From contig CAVUES010000003.1 in NCBI GenBank assembly GCA_963740555.1, positions 62,001 to 126,000 on the forward strand: a stretch of DNA of 64,000 nucleotides, given 5' to 3'. This DNA is from Mayfieldus sp963740555. Lineage in GTDB: Bacteria > Actinomycetota > Thermoleophilia > Solirubrobacterales > 70-9. A model generated the notes under the pieces. The model was not told the origin of the DNA. It ran no database searches and was given only the letters and a program-made list of their open reading frames with translations. Both the position numbers and the translations under genes were made by a program. Shown piece by piece: positions 32,803-41,699 of this stretch (positions within the stretch are counted from its first letter, which is position 1; each line of letters opens with the position of its first letter).

Positions 32803-34008
32803 CTAGTCATCGGCGACGACGACTCCCTTGGTCACGCCGGCGTGACCGTTTGAGCCCATCCCGACCGACTGCTCGCGCTGCAGCGCCTTGCCCTCGCTCT
32901 GCAGGGCCGGAGCGACCATCACCTCGGCCCGCTGGAAGGACCGGATGTCCTCATAGCCGGTGGTCGCCATCGAGGTGCGAAGCGCACCCATCAGGTTGAA
33001 GGTCCCGTCGTTCTCTCGGGCCGGGCCGAGAAGGATCTCCTCCATCGTCCCGTCTTGGGTCGTGGCGACCCGAGCTCCACGCGGTAGGGACGGGTGGAAA
33101 GTCGCCATTCCCCAATGGAAGCCACGGCCTGGAGCCTCCTTCGCTCGAGCGAGCGGCGATCCGATCATCACCGCGTCCGCCCCGCAGGCGATCGCCTTCG
33201 AGACGTCACCACCGGTCCTCATCCCTCCGTCGGCGATCACGTTGCAGTACTCGCCCGTCTCCAGCATGTGCTGGGACCGCGCGGCCGCGACGTCGGCGAT
33301 CGCTGTTGCCTGCGGCACTCCGATGCCGAGCACGCCCCGTGTCGTGCATGCGGCTCCGGGACCGACTCCCACGAGGACGCCGACCGCGCCCGTTCGCATC
33401 AGGTGGAGCCCCGTCGAATAGGAAGCGCAGCCGCCGACCACCGTCGGCACCGGCACCTCGGCGATGAACTCCTTCAGGTTCAGCGGCTCGACGCTGGTCG
33501 AGACGTGCTCGGCGGAGATCACCGTCCCCTGGATGACGAGGATGTCGAGGCCGGCCTCGATCGCAAGCTCGTAGTGGTCTCGGACTCGTTGTGGCGTCAG
33601 AGAGCCGCACGCCACCGCACCCTTGTCCTTGATCTCGGCGATTCGCTGGCCGATCAACTCGGGCTTGACTGGCTCCGAGTAGATCTCCTGCATCAACTCG
33701 GTTGCAAGGTGGGTAGGGGCCTCGGCGACCCTCTCCAGCTGCTCGTCGGCGTCCTCGTAGCGCGACCAGATCCCCTCCAGGTTCAACACCCCGAGGCCGC
33801 CGAGCCGGTTGACCATCGCCGCGGTGGCGGGGCTGACGACCCCGTCCATCGCCGACGCGATCAACGGCAGCTCGAAGCGATACGGGCCGAGCGTCCAGGT
33901 GATGTCTATGTCATCGGGATCGCGGGTCCGGCGCGACGGGACGATCGCGATGTCGTCGAATCCGTAGGCGCGCCGACCCTTTTTCCCTCGACCAATATCG
34001 ATCTCCAT
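32803..34008 (-). CDS. guaB3: GuaB3-family IMP dehydrogenase-related protein
   Basis: A 401-residue (beta/alpha)8 protein of the GuaB3 branch: no CBS insert, starting MEIDIGRGKKGRRAYGFDDI. Phosphate and active-site loops are visible: VGVGPGAACTTRGVLGIGVPQ (catalytic Cys near 220), 'VIADGGMRTGGDVSKAIACGADAVMIGSPLA'. Such proteins convert IMP to XMP or act as regulators. Its place directly before guaA supports guanine nucleotide synthesis. The long C-terminal tail lacks a CBS domain. Confidence 0.88.
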   Translation of the reverse strand: MEIDIGRGKKGRRAYGFDDIAIVPSRRTRDPDDIDITWTLGPYRFELPLIASAMDGVVSPATAAMVNRLGGLGVLNLEGIWSRYEDADEQLERVAEAPTHLATELMQEIYSEPVKPELIGQRIAEIKDKGAVACGSLTPQRVRDHYELAIEAGLDILVIQGTVISAEHVSTSVEPLNLKEFIAEVPVPTVVGGCASYSTGLHLMRTGAVGVLVGVGPGAACTTRGVLGIGVPQATAIADVAAARSQHMLETGEYCNVIADGGMRTGGDVSKAIACGADAVMIGSPLARAKEAPGRGFHWGMATFHPSLPRGARVATTQDGTMEEILLGPARENDGTFNLMGALRTSMATTGYEDIRSFQRAEVMVAPALQSEGKALQREQSVGMGSNGHAGVTKGVVVADD

Positions 34009-34060
34009 CAGGGCCTCCAGGGCTGGCGGTGAGTATCCAGGCTATGCGCGGGCGCGGACG

Positions 34061-34083
34061 AAAAAACCCCGCCGCTGCGGGGC
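34061..34083 (-). terminator. Rho-independent terminator of the pyrF-pfkB series
   Basis: On the minus strand GCCCCGC, a short loop and GCGGGG are followed by TTTTTT. It lies about 90 nt beyond the stop of the PfkB gene and before the guaB3 promoter region, so it ends the upstream operon. Confidence 0.85.
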
Positions 34084-34171
34084 AAAAGGGCGGCTATTTG
34101 CGGCTTTCCGAAGCCAAATCGCAAGGCCCAACTGATTGTACGGAACCGGCTCGCCGCGGACGGGCCGCGAC

Positions 34172-35128
34172 CTAGACGTTCGCCGGAACCTCCAGCTCCC
34201 GCACTTCGACCTCGGCGAGGATCCGCTCCACCTGCTCGGGGTCGACGGACCCGGCTCCAAAGTGCTGGGTCGACTCGGCGCCGCATGCGACGCCGAGGGC
34301 GAGGCATTCGTTCGCCGGCGCCCCGTCGTAGCGCGCCGCCACGTAGCCGGCCAGAAAGGCATCGCCAGAGCCAACCGTCGCGACCGGCTCCATGGGCTCC
34401 GTCCTGACCTCATAGAAGGTCCGATCGGCCGGCTCGCCGACCGCCGCGACGCAGCCCTCCGAGCGGGTCACGATCACCTCGCCGGCACCGAGCTCGAGCA
34501 GCTGGGCGAGGCCTGAGGCGAGATCTCCGGGTCCTTCGAACTCGTGACCGACGAGCTCCTCCGCTTCGAGCACGTTCGGTGTGATCACCGCCGGCCCGGC
34601 GCGAACTCCGGCCTGCATGGGCTCGCCGTCGGAGTCGAGCACCACGGTGACCCCGCGCTGGCCCAGCTCTCGAACTATGCGCGCGTAGAGGTCCGACTCG
34701 ACTCCGGGTGGAAGGCTCCCCGCCAGCACGCAGAGGCGTGCGCCGCGAACCAGGTAGTCGAGGCGGTCGAGGAACGTGTCGACCTCCTGGGCGCTCACCT
34801 CGGGGCCGCGCTCGTTGATCTCGGTCTGCTCGCCCGAGGTCGGGTCGATCACCGCGAGGTTGATCCGCGACTCCTCGGCGATCGGTGTGAAGTCGTGCAG
34901 GATCGACTCTTCGGCGAGCTCCTCGAGCAGCCGCTGGCCGGTCGGCCCTCCGGCGAGGCCGGTCGCGATCACAGGCTTGCCGAGCCGCGCAAGCGCACGG
35001 GCGACGTTGATCCCCTTGCCGCCGGCGACGTTGCGGCTCTCAACCGAGCGGTGGCGGTTGCCCTGGCGGAAGTTGGGAACCGCCATCGTGCGATCGATGG
35101 CGGCGTTGAGCGTCACGGTGATTATCAC
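34172..35128 (-). CDS. PfkB-family hexose-phosphate kinase (1-phosphofructokinase type)
   Basis: A 318-residue ribokinase-fold kinase. MIITVTLNAAIDRTM and the NVAGGKGINVARALARLG block are those of the 1-phosphofructokinase/tagatose-6-P kinase group. ATVGSGDAFLAGYVA holds the catalytic Asp (GSGD). Substrate is therefore a phosphorylated hexose, most likely fructose-1-P or fructose-6-P; no PTS gene is adjacent to decide. Its ATG overlaps the carboxypeptidase stop by 4 nt and it ends the operon before a clear terminator. Confidence 0.82.
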   Translation of the reverse strand: MIITVTLNAAIDRTMAVPNFRQGNRHRSVESRNVAGGKGINVARALARLGKPVIATGLAGGPTGQRLLEELAEESILHDFTPIAEESRINLAVIDPTSGEQTEINERGPEVSAQEVDTFLDRLDYLVRGARLCVLAGSLPPGVESDLYARIVRELGQRGVTVVLDSDGEPMQAGVRAGPAVITPNVLEAEELVGHEFEGPGDLASGLAQLLELGAGEVIVTRSEGCVAAVGEPADRTFYEVRTEPMEPVATVGSGDAFLAGYVAARYDGAPANECLALGVACGAESTQHFGAGSVDPEQVERILAEVEVRELEVPANV

Positions 35129-36399
35129 CGGCGTATCTCCCGGTCACCGTTGCGCTGCTGCTCCCGGACCCGGCGCCTGATCTCGCGACTGCTTTCCATC
35201 TCCTCCTCGCTCATGCGGCGCCCGCGTCTTCGGCGGCGCACCGCGAGCACGACAACCAGTATCGCGAACACGCCGACCGCTAGTAGCGCGAGCACGATCA
35301 CGAGGTGGCTGCGGAGCCGATCGAAGGTGCTGGCCTTGGGGATCGAGCGCGAGGCGAGAAGCGCCGCTCCGCCCGCGACCCGCCCGTCCACGACCACCGT
35401 CACGCGGCCCAAGCGCTTGTCCTTGCGGATCGGGCCGGTCACTCGATCGGGTGCGCGGACCGAAGTGTGAAGGCGCTGGCCGCGGCGCACTCCGACCGTG
35501 ATCGCGTGCGCGGCGCGCAGCGGCAGCTCCCCGCCCGAATAGTGGATCGAGGGACTGGCCATCACCTGTCCAGCGCGCACCGGGTGCCGGGTTCGGTACT
35601 TGGCGAACCCGAAGTCGAGGAGGTCGAGGCTCTCGTCGTCGCGCTGTTCCTCGCTCGGCGCCCCCAGGACGGCGGAGATCAGCTGCACGCCCTTGCGACG
35701 CGCCGAGCCCACCTCCACGTAACGGGCGCCGAGCGTGTGCCCGGTCTTCACCCCGGTCACCCAAGGCGCCCGCAGCAGCAGCGTGTTGCGGGTGCCGATC
35801 GTGAGCGGCGAATCGAGGCTGCGCAGCACGATGCTGGAGGAGTTCGCGATTCGCGCGAAGGTTCGGTTCGAAAGCAGGTCCCCGGCCAACGTCGCCAGGT
35901 CGCGGGCGCTGGAGTAGTTGCCCGGCGAATCGAGGCCGATCGGGTTGGAGTAGTGGGTGTCTGCCAGTCCCAGCGCCGCCGCCGAGCGATTCATCTCCGT
36001 CACGAAGCGTCGCTGCGTGCCACCGATGACCTGCGCAAGGGTGTGGGCCGAGTCGTTGGCGCTCTGCAGGATCAGGGAGTAGAGGAGGTCGCGGACGCTG
36101 ATCGTCGTGCCAGCGGGCACCCCGAGCAACGACTCGCCCGGGATCGCCGTGTAGGGGGCCATCTTCACCCGCTTGCGCAGCCGCAGGTTCTCCAGCGCCA
36201 GATGCGCGGTCATCAACTTCGTCGTGCTGGCGATCGGCAGCTGGCGCGCCGGCGCGTGACTTGCGAGCGTCTCGCCGGTGCGGCCGTCGATCAGCAACCA
36301 GGACCTGGCGTCGAGCACCGGCGGTCCCTTGTGCCGGTCGGTGTCCGCCGCGGCGGCCGGCGGCGCAAGGACGACCAGCATCGCCAGCGCGACCGCCAA
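35125..36399 (-). CDS. D-alanyl-D-alanine carboxypeptidase (PBP5-like)
   Basis: Exported penicillin-binding enzyme trimming the pentapeptide of peptidoglycan. SxxK is STTK (in PIASTTKLMTAH), SxN is SAN (QSANDSAH) and KTG is in TGVKTGHTLGA. A C-terminal helix (about 385-405, LVIVLALLAVGVFAILVVV) followed by an Arg-rich tail anchors it with the active site outside. Start TTG 36399 gives a short signal peptide without a positive n-region. A CTG 21 nt earlier (36420) would add SSRGAR and overlap the LysM gene stop, so the true start may be there. Confidence 0.9.
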   Translation of the reverse strand: MAVALAMLVVLAPPAAAADTDRHKGPPVLDARSWLLIDGRTGETLASHAPARQLPIASTTKLMTAHLALENLRLRKRVKMAPYTAIPGESLLGVPAGTTISVRDLLYSLILQSANDSAHTLAQVIGGTQRRFVTEMNRSAAALGLADTHYSNPIGLDSPGNYSSARDLATLAGDLLSNRTFARIANSSSIVLRSLDSPLTIGTRNTLLLRAPWVTGVKTGHTLGARYVEVGSARRKGVQLISAVLGAPSEEQRDDESLDLLDFGFAKYRTRHPVRAGQVMASPSIHYSGGELPLRAAHAITVGVRRGQRLHTSVRAPDRVTGPIRKDKRLGRVTVVVDGRVAGGAALLASRSIPKASTFDRLRSHLVIVLALLAVGVFAILVVVLAVRRRRRGRRMSEEEMESSREIRRRVREQQRNGDREIRR

Positions 36400-36416
36400 C
36401 CGGGCCCCCCGTGAGC

Positions 36417-36731
36417 TCAGCGGAGCTTCACCCGATCCCCGGACTGGAGGGTGAACTGGTCGATGCGCGGATTGAGCTTTTGAAGGCGCTCGACCGAGAT
36501 TCCGACCTTGTGAGCGATCGCGCTGAACGTGTCTCCCGGCTTGACGACGTAGGTCTTCCGCGAGGACTGCTTCTGGGCCTTGGCCGTGCTCTGCGTCCGG
36601 GCACCCTTACGCGAGCTACCGGAGTCGCCGCCGAGCGAGGTCACGATCACGACCATCAGGACGACGAAGACGGCGACCAACGCGATAATCGCGAGGAGCC
36701 GCGCATTTGAGCTCTGCTGGGGGGTCTCCAT
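36417..36731 (-). CDS. Membrane-anchored LysM protein
   Basis: A 104-residue protein: one N-terminal transmembrane helix (about 11-33), a Ser/Lys/Arg linker, and a single LysM domain at the C-terminus (YVVKPGDTFSAIAHKVGISVERLQKLNPRID). It binds peptidoglycan N-acetylglucosamine chains from the membrane. It sits between pyrF and the carboxypeptidase gene, the wall link being obvious. ATG start. Confidence 0.88.
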   Translation of the reverse strand: METPQQSSNARLLAIIALVAVFVVLMVVIVTSLGGDSGSSRKGARTQSTAKAQKQSSRKTYVVKPGDTFSAIAHKVGISVERLQKLNPRIDQFTLQSGDRVKLR

Positions 36732-36774
36732 CTGCGCAGCGCGGGTCGGAACTGCGGGATCGTAGCGCCGCGTG

Positions 36775-37656
36775 TCAGGCGCCGGAGGCGGCCCAGACCT
36801 CGGAACGCAGGCGCTCGGCCGCGGCCGCCGGGTCGGGATCGCCGGCGATCGATCGCGAAGCGGGGACCAGGCCCGCCGCCGGCCCGGGCCCGAACGCCGG
36901 CCCGAGGTCCTTCGCCTCGCCGCCCTGCGCCCCCACTCCCGGCATCAGGAAGATCGCGCGGGGCATCAGCTCTCGCAGGCGCCCGATCAGCCCCGGCGCC
37001 GTGGCGCCGACCACGGCGCCCATCCCGCTCAGGCTCCCCCGCCCGGCGAGCCGTTCGGCGGCCCCGTCGACGATCGCCGCCAGGCGCTCGTGAAGCGGCG
37101 AATCCGCCGGCTCGTCCTGGAGCCGGCCGGCGCCCGGGTTCGTCGTCCTGACCAGCGCGAAGACGCCGGCCCCGGCGGTCGCCGCCGCCTCGATCAACGG
37201 CTCGAGGGCGTCGGCGCCGAGCAGCGGGTTGGCGGTGAAAGCGTCGGCGCCGAGGCCGGAGACCGGGCCCCACGGCGTCGGTGTCTCCCCCACGAGCGCC
37301 TGGGCGTAGGCGGACGCGGTCACCGGCACGTCTCCGCGCTTGCCGTCGGCGATCACCAGCAGGCCGGCCTCGCGGGCGGCGCTGGCCACCGCCTCCAGAG
37401 CGGCCCAGCCCGGGGCGCCGAGGCGCTCGAAACAGGCGAGCTGAAGCTTCACCGCGACGCACGCCGGCCCCGCCGCGACGATCAACCGCCGGCAGCTCGC
37501 CACGACCGCCTGTGCCGCCGTCTCGGCTGGCCCATCCGCATCGCCGATCTCCTCAGCGGACATCGACGCCGGGTCGGGGTCGAGGCCGAGACAGATCTGG
37601 CTGCGGCGCTCGTCGACGAGCGCCGCCAGCCGGTCGGCGAACGGCTCCGCGCTCAC
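36775..37656 (-). CDS. pyrF: Orotidine 5'-phosphate decarboxylase
   Basis: Last step of UMP synthesis. A 293-residue type 2 enzyme with LCLGLDPD near 22 (the ICLGLDPD block), the catalytic charged network in ADGKRGDVPVTA, and MPGVGAQGGEA near the phosphate site. The GTG start is adopted (MSAEPFADRL). Mosaic repeat copy 2 abuts the start, lying between HU and pyrF. Confidence 0.92.
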   Translation of the reverse strand: MSAEPFADRLAALVDERRSQICLGLDPDPASMSAEEIGDADGPAETAAQAVVASCRRLIVAAGPACVAVKLQLACFERLGAPGWAALEAVASAAREAGLLVIADGKRGDVPVTASAYAQALVGETPTPWGPVSGLGADAFTANPLLGADALEPLIEAAATAGAGVFALVRTTNPGAGRLQDEPADSPLHERLAAIVDGAAERLAGRGSLSGMGAVVGATAPGLIGRLRELMPRAIFLMPGVGAQGGEAKDLGPAFGPGPAAGLVPASRSIAGDPDPAAAAERLRSEVWAASGA

Positions 37657-37658
37657 AA

Positions 37659-37743
37659 TTGCGGCGGCTCCGCCGCCTGACCATCTCTTGCGGCCGCTTC
37701 GCGGCCTGACATTGCCTCTGCCGCGACACTTTGTGTCGCGGCC
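37659..37743. repeat. Mosaic palindromic repeat, copy 2
   Basis: In the reverse orientation: module A (37720-37742, 10-bp stem, loop TTT) then two module B hairpins. One is GGCCGC-GAA-GCGGCC (37690-37707) and the other GGCGGC-GGA-GCCGCC (37661-37678), each flanked by GTCAGGC and GCAA. The stems differ from copy 1 by paired changes. Confidence 0.75.
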
Positions 37744-37754
37744 CGACTCACCCG

Positions 37755-38036
37755 CTAACCGCCTTTGACATTTGCCTTCAGGGCCGAGCCGGCCGAGAAG
37801 CGCGGCACCTTGCCGCCGGGAATAGTGATCCGCTCCCCGGTGCGGGGGTTGACGCCCTGCCGGGGGCCCCGCTCGGCGACGTGGAATTTCCCGAATCCGG
37901 TGAAGTTGACCTCTCCCCCGGTTCGCAGCACGCTGGTGATCGTGTCGAGGACGGCGTCGACAGCCTCGCCAGCTGCCTTCTTGCTGCCGAGGCGCTCGTC
38001 ATTGGAGAGTCGGTCCAGGAACTCAGCTTTGGTCAC
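37755..38036 (-). CDS. hup: HU-family DNA-binding protein
   Basis: A 93-residue nucleoid protein. The GTG start is preceded by an AGGAGG Shine-Dalgarno. MTKAEFLDRLSNDERLGSKK, GGEVNFTGFGKFHVAERGPRQGVNPRTGE (the DNA-bending arm) and KVPRFSAGSALK are standard. It has no Lys-rich C-terminal tail of the mycobacterial type. Located 58 nt after tldE. Confidence 0.94.
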   Translation of the reverse strand: MTKAEFLDRLSNDERLGSKKAAGEAVDAVLDTITSVLRTGGEVNFTGFGKFHVAERGPRQGVNPRTGERITIPGGKVPRFSAGSALKANVKGG

Positions 38037-38094
38037 GTCGAATCCTCCTCGGGCAGTTGAAGTGGCGCGCAATCTAACAGCCGGTGCCACCCGA

Positions 38095-39447
38095 TCAGCT
38101 GCCGCCGATCGTCATCTCGGCGATCAGCAAAGGCGGTGTCCGCACGATGCCACCGAACGGAACCCAGCGCGCCTCCGAGCCGGCCGCCCGCACGGCTTGC
38201 AGCATCGAAACCAGGTCGCTGGCGATCGTGAACTCGCGGGCCGGGCCGGCGAGCTCCCCGCCCTCGATCAGCCTGCCCGAGGCCCCGACCGAGAAGGTGC
38301 CGTTGACCGGGTTGACCCCCGCGTGGAGCCCCGCGACGTCGGTCACGTAGATGCCATCGCCGGCCATCGCGAGCAGCTCGGCAGTGCTGAGGCTCCCCGA
38401 CCGCACGATCAGGTTCGAGGTGCCCACCGAGGGCGGCGTCCGGTAGCCGCTGCGACGGGCGTTGCCGGCGCGCTCGGCTCCGCCGCGGCGCGCCGTGTAG
38501 GCGTCGTGAAGGAAGGTGCGCAGGCGCCCGCCCTCGATCAGCGCCGTGCGCTGGCGCGGGGCGCCTTCGTCGTCGCACGGCGAGGCGCCGAGCCCCTCGA
38601 TTTCAAGCCCGTCGTCGTGGAGGACGAGGACCTCGCTGGCCACCTCCTCACCGAGCAGATTCGCGAACGGCGATCGCCCGCGCTGCACCGAGTCGGCGCT
38701 TAACCCCGAGCCGATCAGCCCGGCGAAGCTCGCCGCCACAGTGGGATCGAAGACGACGGGGCAAGCGCGCGAGGCGGGCTTCTCGGCGCCGACCATCACC
38801 GCCGCCCGCTCCGCGCCTTCGACGCCGATCGCGTCGGCGTCGAGGCCCGAAGGCGAGCGCGCGACACCGAAGCCGAGGCCCGGCTCGCGGGATTCTCGGT
38901 CCGCGGCGAGGGCGCTGACGTAGGCGTAGCAACTGCTCGCCTCATAGGAGCAGTCGATCCCGGTCGAGGAACGGATCGCGACCTCGTCGTCGCCGTCCGC
39001 GTAGACGGCCTGCTCGGCCGTTTCGACCCGTGGGTCGTGCGAGGTCGCCACCCGCTCGACCGCGAGTGCCAGATCGACGATGCGATCGGACTTCCAATCC
39101 GCGATCGCCGGATCGCGGAGGCCGTCGAGGGCCGGATACTCGCCGTCGGCGCGCGGCGCAGCCGCGTGCTCGTCCTCGTCGGCGATCCGCGCCGCGGTGA
39201 CGACACGAGCCCCAAGCTCGCGCAAGCCCTGCTCGGAGAGGTCGGTGCCGAACGCGTGGCCGGCGCGACCGCCGATCCATCCCCGCAGCCCGACGCCGCG
39301 CTCGGTGGCGGCGGAAAGGCTCTCCACCTCGCCCCCGTGGACGCGAACCTCGCGACTGCTCTGCCGCAGCGCGTAGGCCTCTGCGTCTGCGGCGCCGTCG
39401 GCGAGCGCCGCCTCGACCGCCAACCGGGCCGCTTCGGAGAGCTCCAT
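38095..39447 (-). CDS. tldE: TldE/PmbA-family protein
   Basis: Non-metal partner of the TldD/TldE protease, which processes peptides (for example antibiotic precursors) in other bacteria. 450 residues (ATG fixed by the TGATG overlap with tldD). It has the tandem folding pattern and the block 'GVNPVNGTFSVGASGRLIEGGELAGP' near 400, typical of the family. It lacks the HExxxH motif, as expected for TldE. Confidence 0.88.
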   Translation of the reverse strand: MELSEAARLAVEAALADGAADAEAYALRQSSREVRVHGGEVESLSAATERGVGLRGWIGGRAGHAFGTDLSEQGLRELGARVVTAARIADEDEHAAAPRADGEYPALDGLRDPAIADWKSDRIVDLALAVERVATSHDPRVETAEQAVYADGDDEVAIRSSTGIDCSYEASSCYAYVSALAADRESREPGLGFGVARSPSGLDADAIGVEGAERAAVMVGAEKPASRACPVVFDPTVAASFAGLIGSGLSADSVQRGRSPFANLLGEEVASEVLVLHDDGLEIEGLGASPCDDEGAPRQRTALIEGGRLRTFLHDAYTARRGGAERAGNARRSGYRTPPSVGTSNLIVRSGSLSTAELLAMAGDGIYVTDVAGLHAGVNPVNGTFSVGASGRLIEGGELAGPAREFTIASDLVSMLQAVRAAGSEARWVPFGGIVRTPPLLIAEMTIGGS

Positions 39448-40832
39448 CAAACCGCCGTCCCGCCAACCGTGAGCTGACGGATCCGCACGTGCCCCTGGCC
39501 GGTTCCCACCGGGACCCACTGACCCGCCTTTCCGCAGGTGCCGCTCTTCATGTCGAAGTCCGAGCCGACGGCGTCGATCGCGGCCAGCGCGTCGAGGGAG
39601 TTGCCGATCAAGGTGGCGCCGCGACAGGGCTTGGTCACCTTTCCGTCCTCGATCAGGTAGCCCTCGGAGACTCCGAAGACGAAGTCGCCGCTGGCCGGCT
39701 CCACCTGCCCGCCGGCGAACGAGACCGCGTAGAAGCCGCTCTTGACCTCGGAGATCATCGCCTCGGGGTCGGCGTCCCCGGGCGCGATGTAGGTGTTGGT
39801 CATCCGCGGGATCGGCAGGTCGCGGAAGCTCGCCCGCCTGCCGTTGGCGGTCAGCTCGGCGCCATCGCGCTGGGCTCGCAGCCGGTCGTAGAGGAAGGAA
39901 GTGATGCGGCCCTCCTCGATCACCTGGGTCTTCTGCGCGGGCGTCCCCTCGTCGTCGATCCCGTCGGTACCCCAGGCACCGGGCAGCTGTCCGTCGTCAT
40001 ATGCGTTGAGCAGAGGCTCGGCCACCACCTCTCCGAGGAGCCCCTCGTAGACGCTTGCCCCCTTCTGGACGTGGTCTACCTCCAACCCGTGGCCGGTCAT
40101 CTCGTGAAAGAGAACGCCGCCAAAGCCACCGCCGACGACGACCGGCATCGTCCCGGCCGGGGCCGGATCAGCATCGAGCAGGGTGAGCGCCTGGCTCGCC
40201 GCCTGCTCGGCGATATCGCCAGGGTCGCCGTCGAAGATCTCGAAGCCCCGGTGCCCGCCGAGGGTCTCGGAGCCGAGCTCCGAGGAGCCGCTGCGGCGGG
40301 CGACAGTCCGGGCGGCGAGCCGCAGCCGGGTGCGATCGTCGGTGGCGTAGGTGCCGATCGAGTTGGCGACCACGATCTGGCGCCGACTCTCCCCGTAGGA
40401 GACCTGTACCTGGACGATCTCCTCACCCTGCGCGCGAGCGCGATTGTCGAGCTCGCGCAGCAACTCCGCCTTTCGCTCCGCGGGGACCTCGCCCGGTGGG
40501 ACCTCGACCTCCTGGCGGTCGGTCTCCTGGGTGCGAAGAGGGACGGGCTCGGTGCGCTCTCCGCGCAGCGCCGCGGCCGCCTCGTCCGCGGCTCGCTGCA
40601 GGTCTGGCTCGGCGATGCCGTCGACGTGGGCGAAATATGCGGTTCCGTCCCTGACCACGCGCACGCCGACCCCCTCCCCGTGTCCCAGGGTCACGCCCTC
40701 GACCCGGCTCTCTTCGATTGCCATATTGGTGCCGCCCCCGCGCTCGGCGAACAGCTCGGCGAATTCGCCTCCGTGCACGAGCGCCCGCTCGACGATCGCC
40801 GCGGCGAGCTCGGGGGACGGCAGCTCGCTCAT
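39447..40832 (-). CDS. tldD: TldD metalloprotease
   Basis: A 461-residue catalytic subunit of the TldD/TldE heterodimer. The zinc motif HExxxH is HEMTGHGLEVDHVQKGASVYEG near 235. 'PASGDFVFGVSEGYLIEDGKVTKPCRGATLIGNSL' is the conserved C-terminal block with the third Cys ligand. It follows the small ORF by 16 nt. Confidence 0.92.
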   Translation of the reverse strand: MSELPSPELAAAIVERALVHGGEFAELFAERGGGTNMAIEESRVEGVTLGHGEGVGVRVVRDGTAYFAHVDGIAEPDLQRAADEAAAALRGERTEPVPLRTQETDRQEVEVPPGEVPAERKAELLRELDNRARAQGEEIVQVQVSYGESRRQIVVANSIGTYATDDRTRLRLAARTVARRSGSSELGSETLGGHRGFEIFDGDPGDIAEQAASQALTLLDADPAPAGTMPVVVGGGFGGVLFHEMTGHGLEVDHVQKGASVYEGLLGEVVAEPLLNAYDDGQLPGAWGTDGIDDEGTPAQKTQVIEEGRITSFLYDRLRAQRDGAELTANGRRASFRDLPIPRMTNTYIAPGDADPEAMISEVKSGFYAVSFAGGQVEPASGDFVFGVSEGYLIEDGKVTKPCRGATLIGNSLDALAAIDAVGSDFDMKSGTCGKAGQWVPVGTGQGHVRIRQLTVGGTAV

Positions 40833-40848
40833 CGCGAGGACACGCCGA

Positions 40849-41070
40849 TCACCGCTCCGCCTTCGTCGCCGTCAGCTCGAGCAGGGCCCCGGCGGCGGCG
40901 AACAGCGCCGCTCCGGTCTCCGACTCGGCCGCGTGGTCGGCGCTGCTGCCGTCGGCACGATAGACACGGGCAAAGGGACGCCGCACGTGGCGCCGGCGCC
41001 TCATGAAGGCGGCCGCCTCGTCGGCGTAGCCGGAGACTCGATCGAGGACGACGCGGTGCGGCTTTGGCAT
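40849..41070 (-). CDS. Small basic protein between roadblock-like gene and tldD
   Basis: A 73-residue ORF (MPKPHRVVLDRVSGYADEAAAFMRRRRHVRRPFARVYRADG...). The ATG overlaps the upstream stop by 1 nt (TAATG) and it ends 16 nt before tldD, so the operon position supports translation. N-terminal half strongly basic (RRRRHVRR), C-terminal half with an Ala-rich helix. No recognised domain; it could bind nucleic acid or act as partner of the roadblock-like protein. Confidence 0.55.
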   Translation of the reverse strand: MPKPHRVVLDRVSGYADEAAAFMRRRRHVRRPFARVYRADGSSADHAAESETGAALFAAAGALLELTATKAER

Positions 41071-41393
41071 TAGCCCGCGCCCGCCGCACCGCCGTCACTC
41101 GCGGCCCCGCCCGCCGCCAGGTCGCGCAGCGCGGCCCGCATGTCGAACGCCATCAGCGACGCGAGCACGAATCGCTCTGTGACGGCGATCGCGGCCAGCT
41201 TGCCCTCGCGGATCGCGAACACCTCGCCGGCCTCGGTGGCGACGTGGACCTGCTCGGCCGAGCCTCCGCCGGAGTCGGCGGCGACGAGCAGGGCGAGCGC
41301 CGATTCGCCCCATTCGCCCTCGTCAGTCGTGGCTGCGAGCACCTCGCCGCCGGCGAGGATCGCGCCCCCTCGCATCTCAGGTGATAGCTCCAT
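41070..41393 (-). CDS. Roadblock/LC7-like protein
   Basis: A 107-residue protein of alternating strands and helices (GGAILAGGEVLAATTDE, QVHVATEAGEVFAIREGKLAAIAVTERFV) resembling MglB-type roadblock proteins, which regulate small GTPases in bacteria. No GTPase gene is adjacent. The assignment rests on pattern only. The longer upstream reading is not supported. ATG 41393. Confidence 0.5.
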   Translation of the reverse strand: MELSPEMRGGAILAGGEVLAATTDEGEWGESALALLVAADSGGGSAEQVHVATEAGEVFAIREGKLAAIAVTERFVLASLMAFDMRAALRDLAAGGAASDGGAAGAG

Positions 41394-41454
41394 CAAATGC
41401 TCGAGAGAATGGGTGGCAACTTCATGGTCGGGCACGTCGGCCAAAATACCGGTC

Positions 41455-41604
41455 GTGTCGCTGGCGCGAGTTTCCTGGCTGGTCGTCGTGGCGGTCTGTC
41501 TGATCGCCGTGGTGCTGCTTGGCGTCGGTGGATACACCGGCTACAGCATCACGGTTGGGGCAGTAGGGATAGCCGCCGCGGTGAACCTGCTTCCGGGGCC
41601 TTAA
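41455..41604 (+). CDS. 49-residue two-helix membrane microprotein
   Basis: A GTG-started ORF, divergent from the roadblock-like gene: SLARVSWLVVVAVCLIAVV followed by GVGGYTGYSITVGAVGIAAAVNLLPGP. Two hydrophobic segments separated by a Gly-rich turn look like a helical hairpin. The stop is followed within 2 nt by the mosaic repeat. No Shine-Dalgarno is clear, so reality is uncertain. Confidence 0.45.
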   Translation: MSLARVSWLVVVAVCLIAVVLLGVGGYTGYSITVGAVGIAAAVNLLPGP

Positions 41605-41605
41605 T

Positions 41606-41698
41606 TACTTGCGGCCGCTTCGCGGCCTGACATGCATCTGCGGCGACACTTTGTGTCGCCGCCCGTCCGCATTGTGCGGCGGCTTCGCCGCGGCCCAC
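41606..41698. repeat. Mosaic palindromic repeat, copy 3
   Basis: Reverse orientation. Module B is GGCCGC-GAA-GCGGCC with the ACTTGC/GTCAGGC borders, module A has arms GCGGCGACAC (41640-41649) and GTGTCGCCGC (41653-41662). A third hairpin GGCGGC-TTC-GCCGC (41678-41691) follows. It fills the gap between the microprotein and the 3' end of the CDF transporter gene. Confidence 0.75.
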
Positions 41699-41699
41699 C

